Shown: in pieces, positions 1 through 7,843 of the stretch | How the letters are laid out: each line of letters starts with the position of its first letter | Numbering within the stretch: position 1 is the stretch's first letter | Origin: Paenibacillus antri | Lineage (GTDB): Bacteria; Bacillota; Bacilli; Paenibacillales; YIM-B00363 | Direction of reading: 5' to 3' | DNA: 64,000 nt | Assembly: GCF_005765165.1 (NCBI RefSeq) | Contig: NZ_VCIW01000020.1 | Coordinates: 95,088 to 159,087, forward strand | Notes under the pieces: model-generated | Seen by the model: only the letters and a program-made list of their open reading frames with translations | Told to the model about the DNA's origin: nothing | Database searches by the model: none | Made by a program: the position numbers and the translations under genes

Positions 1-173
1 CGCGACCGGCGCTCGACGCCGCTCGTCTCTAGCACGGATACGCCGTCCCGCGCGATGCCCTCGGCCTGCGCCGACGTCCGCGCGATCAGCCGGACCCTTA
101 CGCCCGCCACGCGCGCCGCTTTGCCCGCCAGCAGCAAGCCCAGCGAGCCGCCGCCGACGATATCGATGTTCAT
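1..173 (-). CDS. panE: 2-dehydropantoate 2-reductase (PanE/ApbA family), N-terminal part only
   Basis: The gene runs off the left edge, so only the first ~57 residues are visible. They begin MNIDIVGGGSLGLLLAGKAA, a Rossmann-type GxGxxG dinucleotide-binding start typical of ketopantoate reductases, which use NADPH to make pantoate for coenzyme A synthesis in the cytoplasm. The ATG at 173 is preceded by an AGGAGGGA ribosome site at about 181-188. The fold is clear. The exact substrate is inferred from similarity of the N terminus and could be another ApbA/PanE-family oxidoreductase. It is divergent from the plus-strand gene at 247. Confidence 0.7.
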   Translation of the reverse strand, partial: MNIDIVGGGSLGLLLAGKAARVAGVRVRLIARTSAQAEGIARDGVSVLETSGVERRS

Positions 174-246
174 CGTTCGATCCCTCCTAGGGCGCGGAAA
201 CCTTCTCGCGCGACGATTCGTCTGGATAGTAATGGGGGTGTTCGTT

Positions 247-774
247 ATGAAAATGTTCCGCCCGCTCTTCCTCCTCGCCGCTGCGATCCAAATGCTAACA
301 GCGTTCGCTGCGTCGCCGACGCCTGCATCCGCGCTAAGCTGCGCGAGAGTCATCCCGCTGGAGGAGGAGTTCGCGCGCGCGGCAGCCGTCTTCCGCGGCG
401 AAGTCGACGAACGCCGCGACGACGGCACCGTCGCGCTGCGCGTCGACGCCGTATGGAAGGGCGCGGACGTCGGGCCGTCGGTCGTCGTGCAACCGAATAT
501 GTGGGTCGACTTCCGCGAAGACGGGGAATATGTCGTGTTCGCCGAACGCCATGACGACGCTTGGTCCCCGATCCTGTGCGGCAACAGCGGCACGGAGAGC
601 GCGTTCGCGCGTCACGCGCTAGGCGAACCGATCGAGACGTTCCCGCCGCCCCCGGCGCAGCCGCCGGAGCCGGCGCTAACGGGAAAGACGGCCGCGTTCG
701 CCGCGGCCGTCCTCGTCGTCGTCGCCTACGTATCGTTCGCGGCCGGCGCCCGATGGAGCCGGCGGCGCCGCTAA
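247..774 (+). CDS. Secreted TIMP/netrin-like protein with C-terminal membrane anchor
   Basis: A protein of 175 residues. Residues ~1-30 form a signal peptide (MKMFRPLFLLAAAIQMLTAF...ASA) followed by a cysteine near the mature N terminus. The body (CARVIPLEEEFARAAAVFRGEV, a V..VWKG strand, a GEYVVFA segment and a late CGNSGTES cysteine) resembles the OB-fold TIMP/netrin-like domain found in Bacillales secreted proteins. A proline-rich spacer precedes a hydrophobic segment and an arginine-rich tail, suggesting a single membrane anchor with the domain outside. I chose the ATG at 247 because a GGGGGTG sequence lies about 7 bases upstream; frame continues further upstream without a ribosome site. 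No protease target is known. The stop overlaps the convergent arginase-like gene by 4 bases. Confidence 0.65.
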   Translation: MKMFRPLFLLAAAIQMLTAFAASPTPASALSCARVIPLEEEFARAAAVFRGEVDERRDDGTVALRVDAVWKGADVGPSVVVQPNMWVDFREDGEYVVFAERHDDAWSPILCGNSGTESAFARHALGEPIETFPPPPAQPPEPALTGKTAAFAAAVLVVVAYVSFAAGARWSRRRR

Positions 775-1667
775 ATAATGCGCTTGCCTAGCGCCGACAT
801 GACGAGCCCGACCGCGAGCCGCGCCGTACGGCGGTTGTCGTCCTGCGACGGGTTCACTTCGGCGACGTCCATCGACGTGATGCGGCCGGTTTCCGCCAGC
901 AGCTCGCAGGCGAAATGCGCCTCCCGATACGACAATCCCCCGGGGATCGGGAAGCCGACGCCGGGCGCCTCGAGCGGGTCGAGGCTGTCGGCCGAGATGC
1001 TGAGATGGACGCCGTCCGTGCCGTCGCCCGCGATGTCCATCGCTTGGGCGATCACCTTTTCGATCCCGTGCTTGTCGATATCGTACATCGAGAAGAACGC
1101 GATGCCCTCGGAACGGATTATATCCCGCTCCTCCGGCTCGAGATGCCGAACGCTGATCAGCACGAGCTTGTCCTTGCTCAGAAGCTTGGCCCCTTCCGCG
1201 ACGTCGGACAGCCGGAATCCCGCCTTGCCGAGTGCGATCGCGAGCGGCATGCCGTTCGCGTCGCCGGTCGGGGAGGAAGCTTCGGTAAGCAAGCCGCCGT
1301 ACGCCGTAAAGCAGATCGCGCCCAGGTTCGCGTAGTGCCGCGTCAGTCCGGCGAAAGCGCCGATCGAGACGCTCTGGTCGCCGCCGAGAACGAGCGGGAA
1401 GCCGCCCCCTCGCGCGGCGTCCGTCACGAGATCCGCAACCCGGCTCGACATGCCGCGAACGGCCGCCTCATGCTTCATCTTCGACGTCGACGCCGCACCT
1501 GCCCCTGGCGTCTCGACGGTGAACTCGCCCGTCACGTCGTACCCGAGCGCTTTGATTTGCCGCAGAAGCCCGGCGACGCGCATGCTCTCCGGTCCGAGCT
1601 CCGTCCCCGACCGGCTCGAGCCGAGCCCGAACGGCGCGTGAATGACGCTTATTTTTTTCTGCTCCAT
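771..1667 (-). CDS. Arginase-family protein lacking most metal ligands (probable pseudoenzyme)
   Basis: The 298-residue product aligns over its whole length with Bacillus RocF arginases (GPESMR, NLGAICF, SPTGDANGMPLAIALG, YREAHFA, EVNP). The manganese-binding positions are largely replaced: the GGDHS histidine is Q98, the DAHGD aspartate-histidine-aspartate triad is T121/Y123/G125, the first aspartate of the DxDxxDP motif is S225, and the active-site histidine of NIHG is N138. Only D227 and the catalytic-type E270 remain. Hydrolysis of arginine is therefore unlikely. The protein may be structural, regulatory or bind ligand without catalysis. The ATG at 1667 (MEQKKISVIH) is preferred over one 21 bases upstream because only it follows a GTGGG-type site. 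No ornithine genes are nearby. Confidence 0.8.
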   Translation of the reverse strand: MEQKKISVIHAPFGLGSSRSGTELGPESMRVAGLLRQIKALGYDVTGEFTVETPGAGAASTSKMKHEAAVRGMSSRVADLVTDAARGGGFPLVLGGDQSVSIGAFAGLTRHYANLGAICFTAYGGLLTEASSPTGDANGMPLAIALGKAGFRLSDVAEGAKLLSKDKLVLISVRHLEPEERDIIRSEGIAFFSMYDIDKHGIEKVIAQAMDIAGDGTDGVHLSISADSLDPLEAPGVGFPIPGGLSYREAHFACELLAETGRITSMDVAEVNPSQDDNRRTARLAVGLVMSALGKRII

Positions 1668-1724
1668 ATGTTCGACCCACTTTCGCATCGTTTACTATTG
1701 AGTCTACCATAGGAGCATTGGCGT

Positions 1725-2498
1725 TTACACGTTCAGGATATACCTCGCCGCGGGCGAAATTCTGTCGTACGTCTGCTTGCGGATGTATTCGGCTTGACGG
1801 AGCTGCTGCGGCAGCTCCCGGGCCGTGTAATACGAATGCATGGCGCGCCGCGTCCGATTCGTCCGGTTCGTCGTGCCGCCGTGCCATACGTGCGAATTGA
1901 ACACGCACACCGTGCCCGCCGGCGCGACGAGCGCGACTTCGTCCGGATGGGGATCCCTCGGATCGGCCATATAATCGGAAGGCGAACCGCCGAGCTTATG
2001 CGTCCCGGGCACGATGCGCGTCGCGCCGTTGTCCGCCGTGAAGTCGTCGATAAGCCAGATGGAGTTGCACACATGGAACGGTTCGTCCGCCCGCCTCGGC
2101 CCCCAATCCGCGTGCAGCGCCTGCAGCCCTTCGCCGGGAACCGCGTCGCGCGCGTTCAGAGACGACAGCTGGAACGGACGGCCGATCACCCGACGCGCGG
2201 CGGCGAGCACTTTAGGATGCACGTACACCGTATCGAAGACGGACCCCTTGTTGACCAGATCCGCCAGTCGGCGCGTCCCCTGTTCCTGATGGACCTCCAT
2301 GCCCGCGTTCGCGCCTTCCCGCTCCATCAATTCCTCGTACTTGTCTCTCAGCTTGGCCAGCGCCGCTTCCGACAGCACGCCCGGAAACACGACGAACCCC
2401 CGCTCGTCGATCGACGCCTTCTCCTCTTCGGTCAAGAGGTCGTCGAACGCGCCCAAAGCCGCCAGCGCCTCTTCAAACTTGCTATTCTCCTCATTCAC
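1725..2498 (-). CDS. Phytanoyl-CoA dioxygenase (PhyH) family protein
   Basis: A 257-residue Fe(II)/2-oxoglutarate oxygenase-like protein. The HADWG motif supplies the first iron ligands (H and D) and HVWHGGTTN the distal histidine; a downstream arginine-rich segment (RTRRAMHSYY) fits 2-oxoglutarate binding. PhyH members hydroxylate small organic substrates; the substrate here is not known. I place the start at the GTG at 2498 because a GGGGGAG site lies 5 bases before it, whereas ATG codons further upstream have no ribosome site. It is divergent from the AraC gene at 2620, which probably controls it. Many Bacillales pairs of this kind respond to small sugars or osmolytes, but that is inference. 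Confidence 0.8.
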   Translation of the reverse strand: MNEENSKFEEALAALGAFDDLLTEEEKASIDERGFVVFPGVLSEAALAKLRDKYEELMEREGANAGMEVHQEQGTRRLADLVNKGSVFDTVYVHPKVLAAARRVIGRPFQLSSLNARDAVPGEGLQALHADWGPRRADEPFHVCNSIWLIDDFTADNGATRIVPGTHKLGGSPSDYMADPRDPHPDEVALVAPAGTVCVFNSHVWHGGTTNRTNRTRRAMHSYYTARELPQQLRQAEYIRKQTYDRISPAARYILNV

Positions 2499-2619
2499 CC
2501 GTACTCCCCCCGGACTCGAGATTCGCATTGAATTCATGCTCATTGTATGGTACATTCCGGGAAATGCGCCATCGGCATTCTTGCCGATAATCTGCTCGTT
2601 CTTGCGGTGATGATCCTAC

Positions 2620-3459
2620 ATGTCTACTTTGATCGCGGAAGCTCCTACTTGTCTTTATGCCGCCGAGGTTCGCAAACGGATCGGAGAACCGTCCGTTTAC
2701 CCGCTGCACCGCCATGAAGATCACGGCGAGCTGCTCCTAATCATAGAAGGGGAGGCCCGCTACGTCGTCGATCGATCGCCCTTCGTCGCGAGGCAGGGCG
2801 ATCTCGTCTTTTTCCCGCCCGGCGTATGGCATCAGGAAGCGTCCGAGCCCTCGGCGCCGTTCCGGTTTTATTACCTCGGGCATCAAGGACTGCGCGTCGC
2901 GGGGCTCGCGCCCGACCGGTTCGACGAGCCGGGGAAGCCGTGCCTACTCCCGACCCGGGACCGGTTCCCGGCGATGAAGGCCGCCTTCGAGCGGCTGATC
3001 GAAGAGTTCGGCGACGCCGCGCCCGAATACCAAGAAGCGGTCGACGCCTTGCTTCGGCTGCTCGTCGTGGACGTGCTGCGATTGCTCCGCTACCCAGACA
3101 GAGCCGCCGGACGTCCCGCCCCCGACCGGACGGCTCGCCTCGCGGCGCTGTTCATGAACGATCGCTACAGTCTGCCGCTGACGCTGGACGACATCGCGTC
3201 CGCCGTGCATCTGAGCCCGTTCCATCTGTCGCGGCTGTTTCGACGGGAGACGGGGCTGTCCCCGATCCAGTATTTGATCCGATGCCGCATCGAAGCGGCC
3301 AAGCGGCTGCTGCTCACGACCGACGACAGCGTCGACAAGATCGCCGCGTCGGTCGGCTACGAAAGTCCGACGGCGTTCCATCGCCAGTTCAAGCGGGCGA
3401 CCGGGGCGAGTCCCGGGAAGTATCGGAAGGATTTACTTACTTTTAATAACCAAGTATAA
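2620..3459 (+). CDS. AraC-family transcriptional regulator with N-terminal cupin
   Basis: This 279-residue regulator has an N-terminal cupin-like sensor (YPLHRHEDHGELLLIIEGEA, then GDLVFFPPGVWHQ) and a C-terminal AraC double helix-turn-helix at about residues 180-270 (LTLDDIASAVHLSPFHLSRLFRRE and DKIAASVGYESPTAFHRQFKR). It probably binds a small carbohydrate or acid and activates the divergent PhyH gene; only 121 bases separate the two. The end lies 30 bases before the FrnE-like gene, so the two could be cotranscribed. Confidence 0.88.
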   Translation: MSTLIAEAPTCLYAAEVRKRIGEPSVYPLHRHEDHGELLLIIEGEARYVVDRSPFVARQGDLVFFPPGVWHQEASEPSAPFRFYYLGHQGLRVAGLAPDRFDEPGKPCLLPTRDRFPAMKAAFERLIEEFGDAAPEYQEAVDALLRLLVVDVLRLLRYPDRAAGRPAPDRTARLAALFMNDRYSLPLTLDDIASAVHLSPFHLSRLFRRETGLSPIQYLIRCRIEAAKRLLLTTDDSVDKIAASVGYESPTAFHRQFKRATGASPGKYRKDLLTFNNQV

Positions 3460-3489
3460 TTGAGAAAATCCAATGGAGGTGGCCGCGCG

Positions 3490-4215
3490 ATGAAAGTGGA
3501 AATTTGGTCGGACTTCGTGTGTCCGTTTTGTTATATCGGCAAGCGGAGGTTCGAGGAAGCGCTCGCGTCGCTGCCGTTCCGGGACGACGTCGAAGTCGTC
3601 TACCGCAGCTTCGAGCTCGATCCGCGGATGGAGAAGGGCGTCGCATACAACGTACATGAGGCTTTGGCGAAAAAGTACGGCATGAGCCTCGAGCAAGCGA
3701 GGCAGTCGAACGCCGGCTTGGCCGCGCAAGCGAAGCAAGTGGGTCTCGACTACAACTATGACGAGTGGAAATTCACGAACACGTTCGACGCGCATCGGCT
3801 GGCGCACTTCGCCGCGTCGGAAGGCAAAGCCCACGAGATGACCGAGCGGCTGCTGCACGCATACTTCACCGAGGCGAAGCATCTCGGCGACCGGGAGACG
3901 CTGGCGGATCTCGCGGCGGACGTCGGGCTGAACCGCGAAGCGGCGCTTGAGGCGCTCGCGAGCGACGCGTTCGCGGACGCGGTGCGCGCCGACGAGAGCG
4001 ACGGCTCCGCCCTCGGCATTCGCGGCGTGCCGTTCTTCGTCATCGACCGCAAGTACGGCATCTCCGGCGCCCAGCCGACGGCGACGTTCGTCGGCGCGCT
4101 GCAGCAGGCTTGGGACGAGAGCCGGCCGTCGCTCACCGTGCTCGGCGGCGATGCCGCGAACGGCGGCGAAGCGTGCGCCGACGGCGCATGCGCCGTGCCG
4201 AACGCGAAGGAGTAA
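3490..4215 (+). CDS. DsbA-family (FrnE-like) thiol oxidoreductase
   Basis: A 241-residue cytoplasmic protein with a thioredoxin fold and helical insertion. The redox motif is CPFC (C11, C14) in IWSDFVCPFCYIGKRRFEEAL. The late GIRGVPFFVIDRKYGISGAQ segment carries the cis-proline loop typical of FrnE and 2-hydroxychromene isomerase-like members. The C terminus carries two further cysteines (EACADGACAVP), possibly a metal or redox site. FrnE proteins act as disulfide isomerases or in polyketide tailoring; the partner is unknown here. The ATG at 3490 follows a GGAGGT site 9 bases upstream. A strong terminator follows. Confidence 0.85.
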   Translation: MKVEIWSDFVCPFCYIGKRRFEEALASLPFRDDVEVVYRSFELDPRMEKGVAYNVHEALAKKYGMSLEQARQSNAGLAAQAKQVGLDYNYDEWKFTNTFDAHRLAHFAASEGKAHEMTERLLHAYFTEAKHLGDRETLADLAADVGLNREAALEALASDAFADAVRADESDGSALGIRGVPFFVIDRKYGISGAQPTATFVGALQQAWDESRPSLTVLGGDAANGGEACADGACAVPNAKE

Positions 4216-4227
4216 CGAACGGTTGGA

Positions 4228-4257
4228 GCCGCCCCGATACGTCGGGGCGGCTTTTTT
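4228..4257 (+). terminator. Rho-independent terminator after the FrnE-like gene
   Basis: A perfect 10-bp stem (GCCGCCCCGA with TCGGGGCGGC), TACG loop, then six T, 12 bases after the stop codon. Confidence 0.93.
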
Positions 4258-4739
4258 CGTAAACCGCACAACTTGCTGTATCCGTCTCCTGCTGCCCGCC
4301 GTCGCACTGTTCCGTTTCCCGCCTCCGCTTCTTTCCATTGCCCTCCCGTCGCCTCTTCCGGCACGCCGCACGTCTCCCCGTCTGCATATTATTCAGCCCG
4401 TTTCCGCAAAGTCATCCGCTCCAAACCAGGAGCCTTCATTATCCCGAACGCCCCTTATCCTCGACTTCCCTTGACTCAGCAAAGAGCCGCTTTTCCCGGC
4501 AACTAAGTCAGATCCTTAGCTGGTATGTCGACGCAGCCCCTGGCCGAACAGCCATCCGCTCCTAGATGGTGCCTGCTTGCACTCGAACCGCCATTGTCCT
4601 CGGATCCCTTCGACTCGGCTCCGTACGCTTTCCATTTGGGATCTTCGGCTGAGCGAAGGGAAGACGAGGAGAAGGAACGCCGGGAGAGAGACCTCCTCCC
4701 CGCCCGAATCGCCTCAGCGGGCAGGGAACGGCTCTTTCG
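4258..4739. other. Intergenic stretch with no recognised gene
   Basis: About 480 bases between convergent genes. It is pyrimidine-rich on the plus strand. Open frames here have no ribosome site and no recognisable protein sequence. A small CTAAG/CTTAG inverted repeat lies near 4504-4521. I see no RNA gene or mobile element. Confidence 0.5.
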
Positions 4740-5234
4740 TTACGGCAGCGGCACGACGAGCACCACGAACGGCATGAACGAGCCGGAAGCGGCGCCGAGC
4801 TCCAGTTCGACGGACGGTTCCGTGCCGTTCGTGCGGCCGATCGCGTACACCTCGCCGACGTGCAGCGCATCCGTCTTCACGACGTCGCCGTCGAATTTGA
4901 CCGCGCCCATGTACAGGCCGCGAAGCGGCACCAGCACGAACGCGGCCTTGCCCGGCGACTCGATCTTCAGCCGGTACGTGAATGCGAGTTTCGTCGTTCC
5001 GGAGAACCGCGTCGTAGCTCTTCGGATCGTATTCCGCCGTAAACCCGAGCGCTTCGGCGCGCGGCTGTTCACCAGCACGCTGCCCCGGTCGATGTCGAAT
5101 ACGACCTCCCGCGTCGTCGTCCGCGGAGCCGCGTCGTCCGCCGACGATGTATCCGGCCATGCGGCCGCGCCGCCGAAGAGCAGCGCGGCGGACAGCGACG
5201 CGGCGAGGCTTCTTTTTCCAAACCAACGCTTCAT
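4740..5234 (-). CDS. Secreted protein of unknown function with an internal out-of-frame stretch
   Basis: Translated straight through, this gives 164 residues with a clear signal peptide (MKRWFGKRSLAASLSAALLFGGAAAW) and a beta-rich C-terminal half. The ATG at 5234 follows GGGAGG. Between about 5075 and 4990 the reading frame becomes implausible: rich in arginine, with rare TTA, AGA and CGA codons. The neighbouring frame there reads EALGFTAEYDPKSYDAVLR with normal codon use. Two compensating single-base changes, biological or from sequencing, explain this. I do not recognise the family. Confidence 0.6.
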   Translation of the reverse strand: MKRWFGKRSLAASLSAALLFGGAAAWPDTSSADDAAPRTTTREVVFDIDRGSVLVNSRAPKRSGLRRNTIRRATTRFSGTTKLAFTYRLKIESPGKAAFVLVPLRGLYMGAVKFDGDVVKTDALHVGEVYAIGRTNGTEPSVELELGAASGSFMPFVVLVVPLP

Positions 5235-5320
5235 CCGATCAACGCCTCCCGTTCCATCTCTCCATAAAAATAGAGACGCCCTCGGGTACGCATTCGTTTC
5301 GGCGAACGAGCTTACAATTT

Positions 5321-6121
5321 CTACCGAATCCGAAGCGAAGCGACGATCGGGTAATGGTCCGACGGATACCCGCCGTCCACGACGTCGCGGACCACCTCGA
5401 CAGACCTTACGACGCACTCCTCCGTTACGAAAATGTAGTCGATCGGCTCCCCTTCCGCCCCGCCTCGGAAGTCGTGCGCCGTCAAGCCGGCGCGTCCGTC
5501 GGGAAGCGCGCCGTAAGCATCGGCGAGTCGCGTCGCCATCCGCTCCTCGGCTTCTCCGCGCAAGTAACGCACCGGCTCATGCGACGGATGGCAGTTGAAG
5601 TCGCCCGTCAAGATCAGCGGCAGCTCCTCTTCCGCGCGCGCCTCGTCGATGCGCCTGCCGACGAGACGGCTGCCCTGAACGCGCGCCTCCCGCCCTCGAT
5701 GATCGAGGTGCGTGTTGAAGAAATACAATTCCCGTCCCGTCGCGCGGTGGCGGAATCTGCCGCTCGTGCAGACGCGCGGCAGATCGGCGTCCCAACCGAC
5801 CGAGGCGGGAACCTCCGGCGCGTCGGACAACCAGAATTGGCCGAAGTCGATTACGGCGAGCTCGCTTTTCTTGTAGAATATCGCGTTAAACTCGCCCTCC
5901 GTCCCGCCCAGCCGTCCCATCCCGAGGCGCCCGTATTCGGGCAGACGCTTGTCGAGGTCGGTCAGCATCCCGATCAGCCCTTCCTGCGTGCCGATCAGCA
6001 GCGGATCGTACCGGCGTATCGTGCGAACGACCTTCTCGATCCGGTGCGGCCAGGCGTTCGCCCCGTCCCCGGCGTTGTTGTAACGCAAATTGAAAGACAT
6101 CACGCGCAGCTCGATCGTCAT
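5321..6121 (-). CDS. Endonuclease/exonuclease/phosphatase (EEP) family hydrolase
   Basis: The 266-residue protein carries the EEP signature elements in order: MSFNLRYNN near the start, IGTQEG (metal-binding glutamate), NTHLDHRGREARVQGSRL, LTGDFNCHPS (catalytic D and N), IDYIFV and the terminal SDHYPIVASLRI (aspartate-histidine pair). No signal peptide or membrane segment is seen, so it is probably cytoplasmic. Members cleave phosphodiesters or phosphomonoesters in nucleic acids, inositol phosphates or lipids. Its position as the last gene of a run that begins with inositol catabolic genes makes an inositol-phosphate or glycerophosphoinositol substrate possible, but this is inference. Confidence 0.82.
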   Translation of the reverse strand: MTIELRVMSFNLRYNNAGDGANAWPHRIEKVVRTIRRYDPLLIGTQEGLIGMLTDLDKRLPEYGRLGMGRLGGTEGEFNAIFYKKSELAVIDFGQFWLSDAPEVPASVGWDADLPRVCTSGRFRHRATGRELYFFNTHLDHRGREARVQGSRLVGRRIDEARAEEELPLILTGDFNCHPSHEPVRYLRGEAEERMATRLADAYGALPDGRAGLTAHDFRGGAEGEPIDYIFVTEECVVRSVEVVRDVVDGGYPSDHYPIVASLRIR

Positions 6122-6196
6122 TCCAGATGTGCCCCCAAGCTTTGTAATATCGTTTGCATTTCTCTCCGTATGCGTACGGGTCGGCCGCGGCGGGAT

Positions 6197-6391
6197 CTAG
6201 GCGCGGTCTCCTTCGTTGGCCCAGTCGACGGCCGAAATTCGGCCGGAGCGGACGAGCGACTCGGCCGCCTCGCGCACGGCCGGATCGACGTCGCCGGAAC
6301 GCAGCGACTGCGCGAGCGGCCAAGCCGGCATCGTCCATACGAACCGCCGCCCCTCGCCGTTGCCCGACGTCGCCGCGCAAGCCGCCCTCCT
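6197..6391 (-). pseudogene. Possible gene remnant downstream of the PHP hydrolase
   Basis: Immediately after the PHP stop codon the same frame continues open to a TAG at 6197-6199 and reads as normal protein with ordinary codon use (GRRFVWTMPAWPLAQSL, VREAAESLVRSGRISAVDW). There is no start codon near its beginning. The RFVWT...LVRSGRI pattern vaguely recalls the N-terminal domain of GH38-type or DUF5054 proteins. It could be a decayed gene, or a tail of the PHP protein cut off by the TAG. Confidence 0.3.
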
Positions 6392-7657
6392 CTACGAGAT
6401 GTCCTCGAAATAAATCGCGTTCGTGACGGCCGCGAGCAGCGTCTCGTCGACCTCCGCGAAATGTCTCCATACTTCAGCGCGGTAGAACGTATCGCCCGCC
6501 GCCAAGCGGTGCGTCATTGCGAACGGTCCGTCGGCTTCGATCGTCAGCTCCGATACCGTTCCCTGATTGCCGATCAGCTTCAAGACGTCGCCCGCTCGCA
6601 AGGCCGCGGCCTCCAGTCGAACTTCGTCGGCCGCCCCGCGCGGCACGACGGCGCCGATACCGTATCTACCGGCTTGCAGCGCGACGAACGGGCCTTCCGG
6701 CGCATAGGTCAGCACGACGCCGCCCCGATCGATCCCGCTCAAGATGCCGGACACCGTCTTCGTGTCGCTGTACACCCACGTCGTCGGCCAGGCATGGCGG
6801 ATGTACGGATGCGGACGGTGCGTATCGCTGCCGCCGACCGCGGTCAGGCGCCGACCGGAGACCAACTGTTCATGCCACCAGTTGAGCGTATCCAAATTCG
6901 CCGACCGCCACGGGCCGTTCCAAATTTCGACCCAGTCGAAGTCGACGTCGAAATCCCACAGCCACGGGCAATGGGTGCAGTGCGGATGGTTCAAGACGAT
7001 CTTCGCGCCGCGCTCGCGGCCCGTACGGATGCGCCGGCGCACGTCGTCCATGCTCGATACGCGGAAGTCGTCGAGCGGATCCGGTACCCCTAAGAAGTTG
7101 CTGTGACCGAAGTTCGTCGTGAACTCCATGCCCGGGATCATGACGACGTCCGTCCGACGCGGATACGCGGCGTTCTGGCTCGTCGCGTTATGATCCGTCA
7201 TCGCCAGGAAGTCGCAGCCCAGCTCTTCCATGATCCTCGCGTTATCCTCCAAAGTGTACGTGCCGTCGCTATGGTCGCTGTGCATGTGCAAGTCTCCCTT
7301 CAACCATCTCGGGGCCGCCAGATCGAATCGGATCGCGACCGTTACCGTGCAGCCCTGGGCCGGCACCTCGTACGCGTTGTGGAGCACCGCCCAGTCGCCC
7401 GCGTTCAGCTGCCCCGCGAGATAACCGGGGGTCGCCTTCTCCAATCCGACCGTAAACTGCTTGCGCGCGCCGCCGCTCCAGCCGCGAACTCGCGTCTCGT
7501 CCCGGAGCCCCAAGTCGATCGTCGCTTTACCTTCGCCCTCCGCCTTCACCGCGTAGCTTACTGTAACCGCCTCGACCCCCTCGGGCATCCGGAACGGGAT
7601 TTCGATATAGGCGCTTTGCTCCTCGCGCGCGATATAACGCTCGAAGACTTGTTCCAT
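6392..7657 (-). CDS. PHP-domain metallohydrolase (CehA/McbA-like)
   Basis: The 421-residue protein has an N-terminal beta-rich domain (about 1-120) and a PHP phosphoesterase domain beginning at LKGDLHMHSDHSDGTYT, followed by LAMTDHNAT, LNHPHC and GGSDTHRPHPYIRHAWP; these histidines and aspartates form the PHP metal site. CehA/McbA-type members hydrolyse phosphoesters or carbamate esters in the cytoplasm. The ATG at 7657 is preferred because a GAGGAGG site directly precedes it; the upstream ATG lies before that site. It follows the LacI regulator in the same direction and its leader contains a cre-like palindrome and a second inverted repeat. The substrate is unknown. Confidence 0.83.
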   Translation of the reverse strand: MEQVFERYIAREEQSAYIEIPFRMPEGVEAVTVSYAVKAEGEGKATIDLGLRDETRVRGWSGGARKQFTVGLEKATPGYLAGQLNAGDWAVLHNAYEVPAQGCTVTVAIRFDLAAPRWLKGDLHMHSDHSDGTYTLEDNARIMEELGCDFLAMTDHNATSQNAAYPRRTDVVMIPGMEFTTNFGHSNFLGVPDPLDDFRVSSMDDVRRRIRTGRERGAKIVLNHPHCTHCPWLWDFDVDFDWVEIWNGPWRSANLDTLNWWHEQLVSGRRLTAVGGSDTHRPHPYIRHAWPTTWVYSDTKTVSGILSGIDRGGVVLTYAPEGPFVALQAGRYGIGAVVPRGAADEVRLEAAALRAGDVLKLIGNQGTVSELTIEADGPFAMTHRLAAGDTFYRAEVWRHFAEVDETLLAAVTNAIYFEDIS

Positions 7658-7680
7658 CGACCGATTCCTCCTCATCTGTA

Positions 7681-7694
7681 TAACAGCGCTTACA
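7681..7694 (-). promoter_or_regulatory. cre-like / LacI-family operator in the PHP gene leader
   Basis: On the minus strand TGTAAGCGCTGTTA, close to the CcpA catabolite-responsive element with its central AAGCGCT core. It lies 24 bases upstream of the PHP start, so a bound repressor would block this gene and the EEP gene behind it. Confidence 0.5.
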
Positions 7695-7748
7695 TGAAAC
7701 GAACCGGTCCGTGACGTCGTTGATTCCGGCGTACGACGTCGAGCGAAT

Positions 7749-7766
7749 CGTTAAACCGATTTAATC
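7749..7766. promoter_or_regulatory. Inverted repeat between lacI and the PHP gene
   Basis: TTAAACCGATTTAA-type imperfect palindrome with GTTAA half-sites resembling those of the operators upstream of iolG and iolD. A possible weaker site for the same LacI protein. Confidence 0.35.
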
Positions 7767-7843
7767 GAAGCCCGCGTTACTTTGCCGCATCCATTCGCCG
7801 AGCGTCGAATTCGCCGCCCCTCTCCCTCGAGGAGGCCGCCCCT

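Noticed and set aside
771..1667. Annotation as functional arginase rocF
   Set aside because: Most manganese ligands and an active-site histidine are replaced, so the enzyme name would mislead.
5147..7093. A 648-codon plus-strand open frame opposite the EEP and PHP genes
   Set aside because: Arginine-rich shadow frame without ribosome site; the opposite strand encodes recognisable enzymes.
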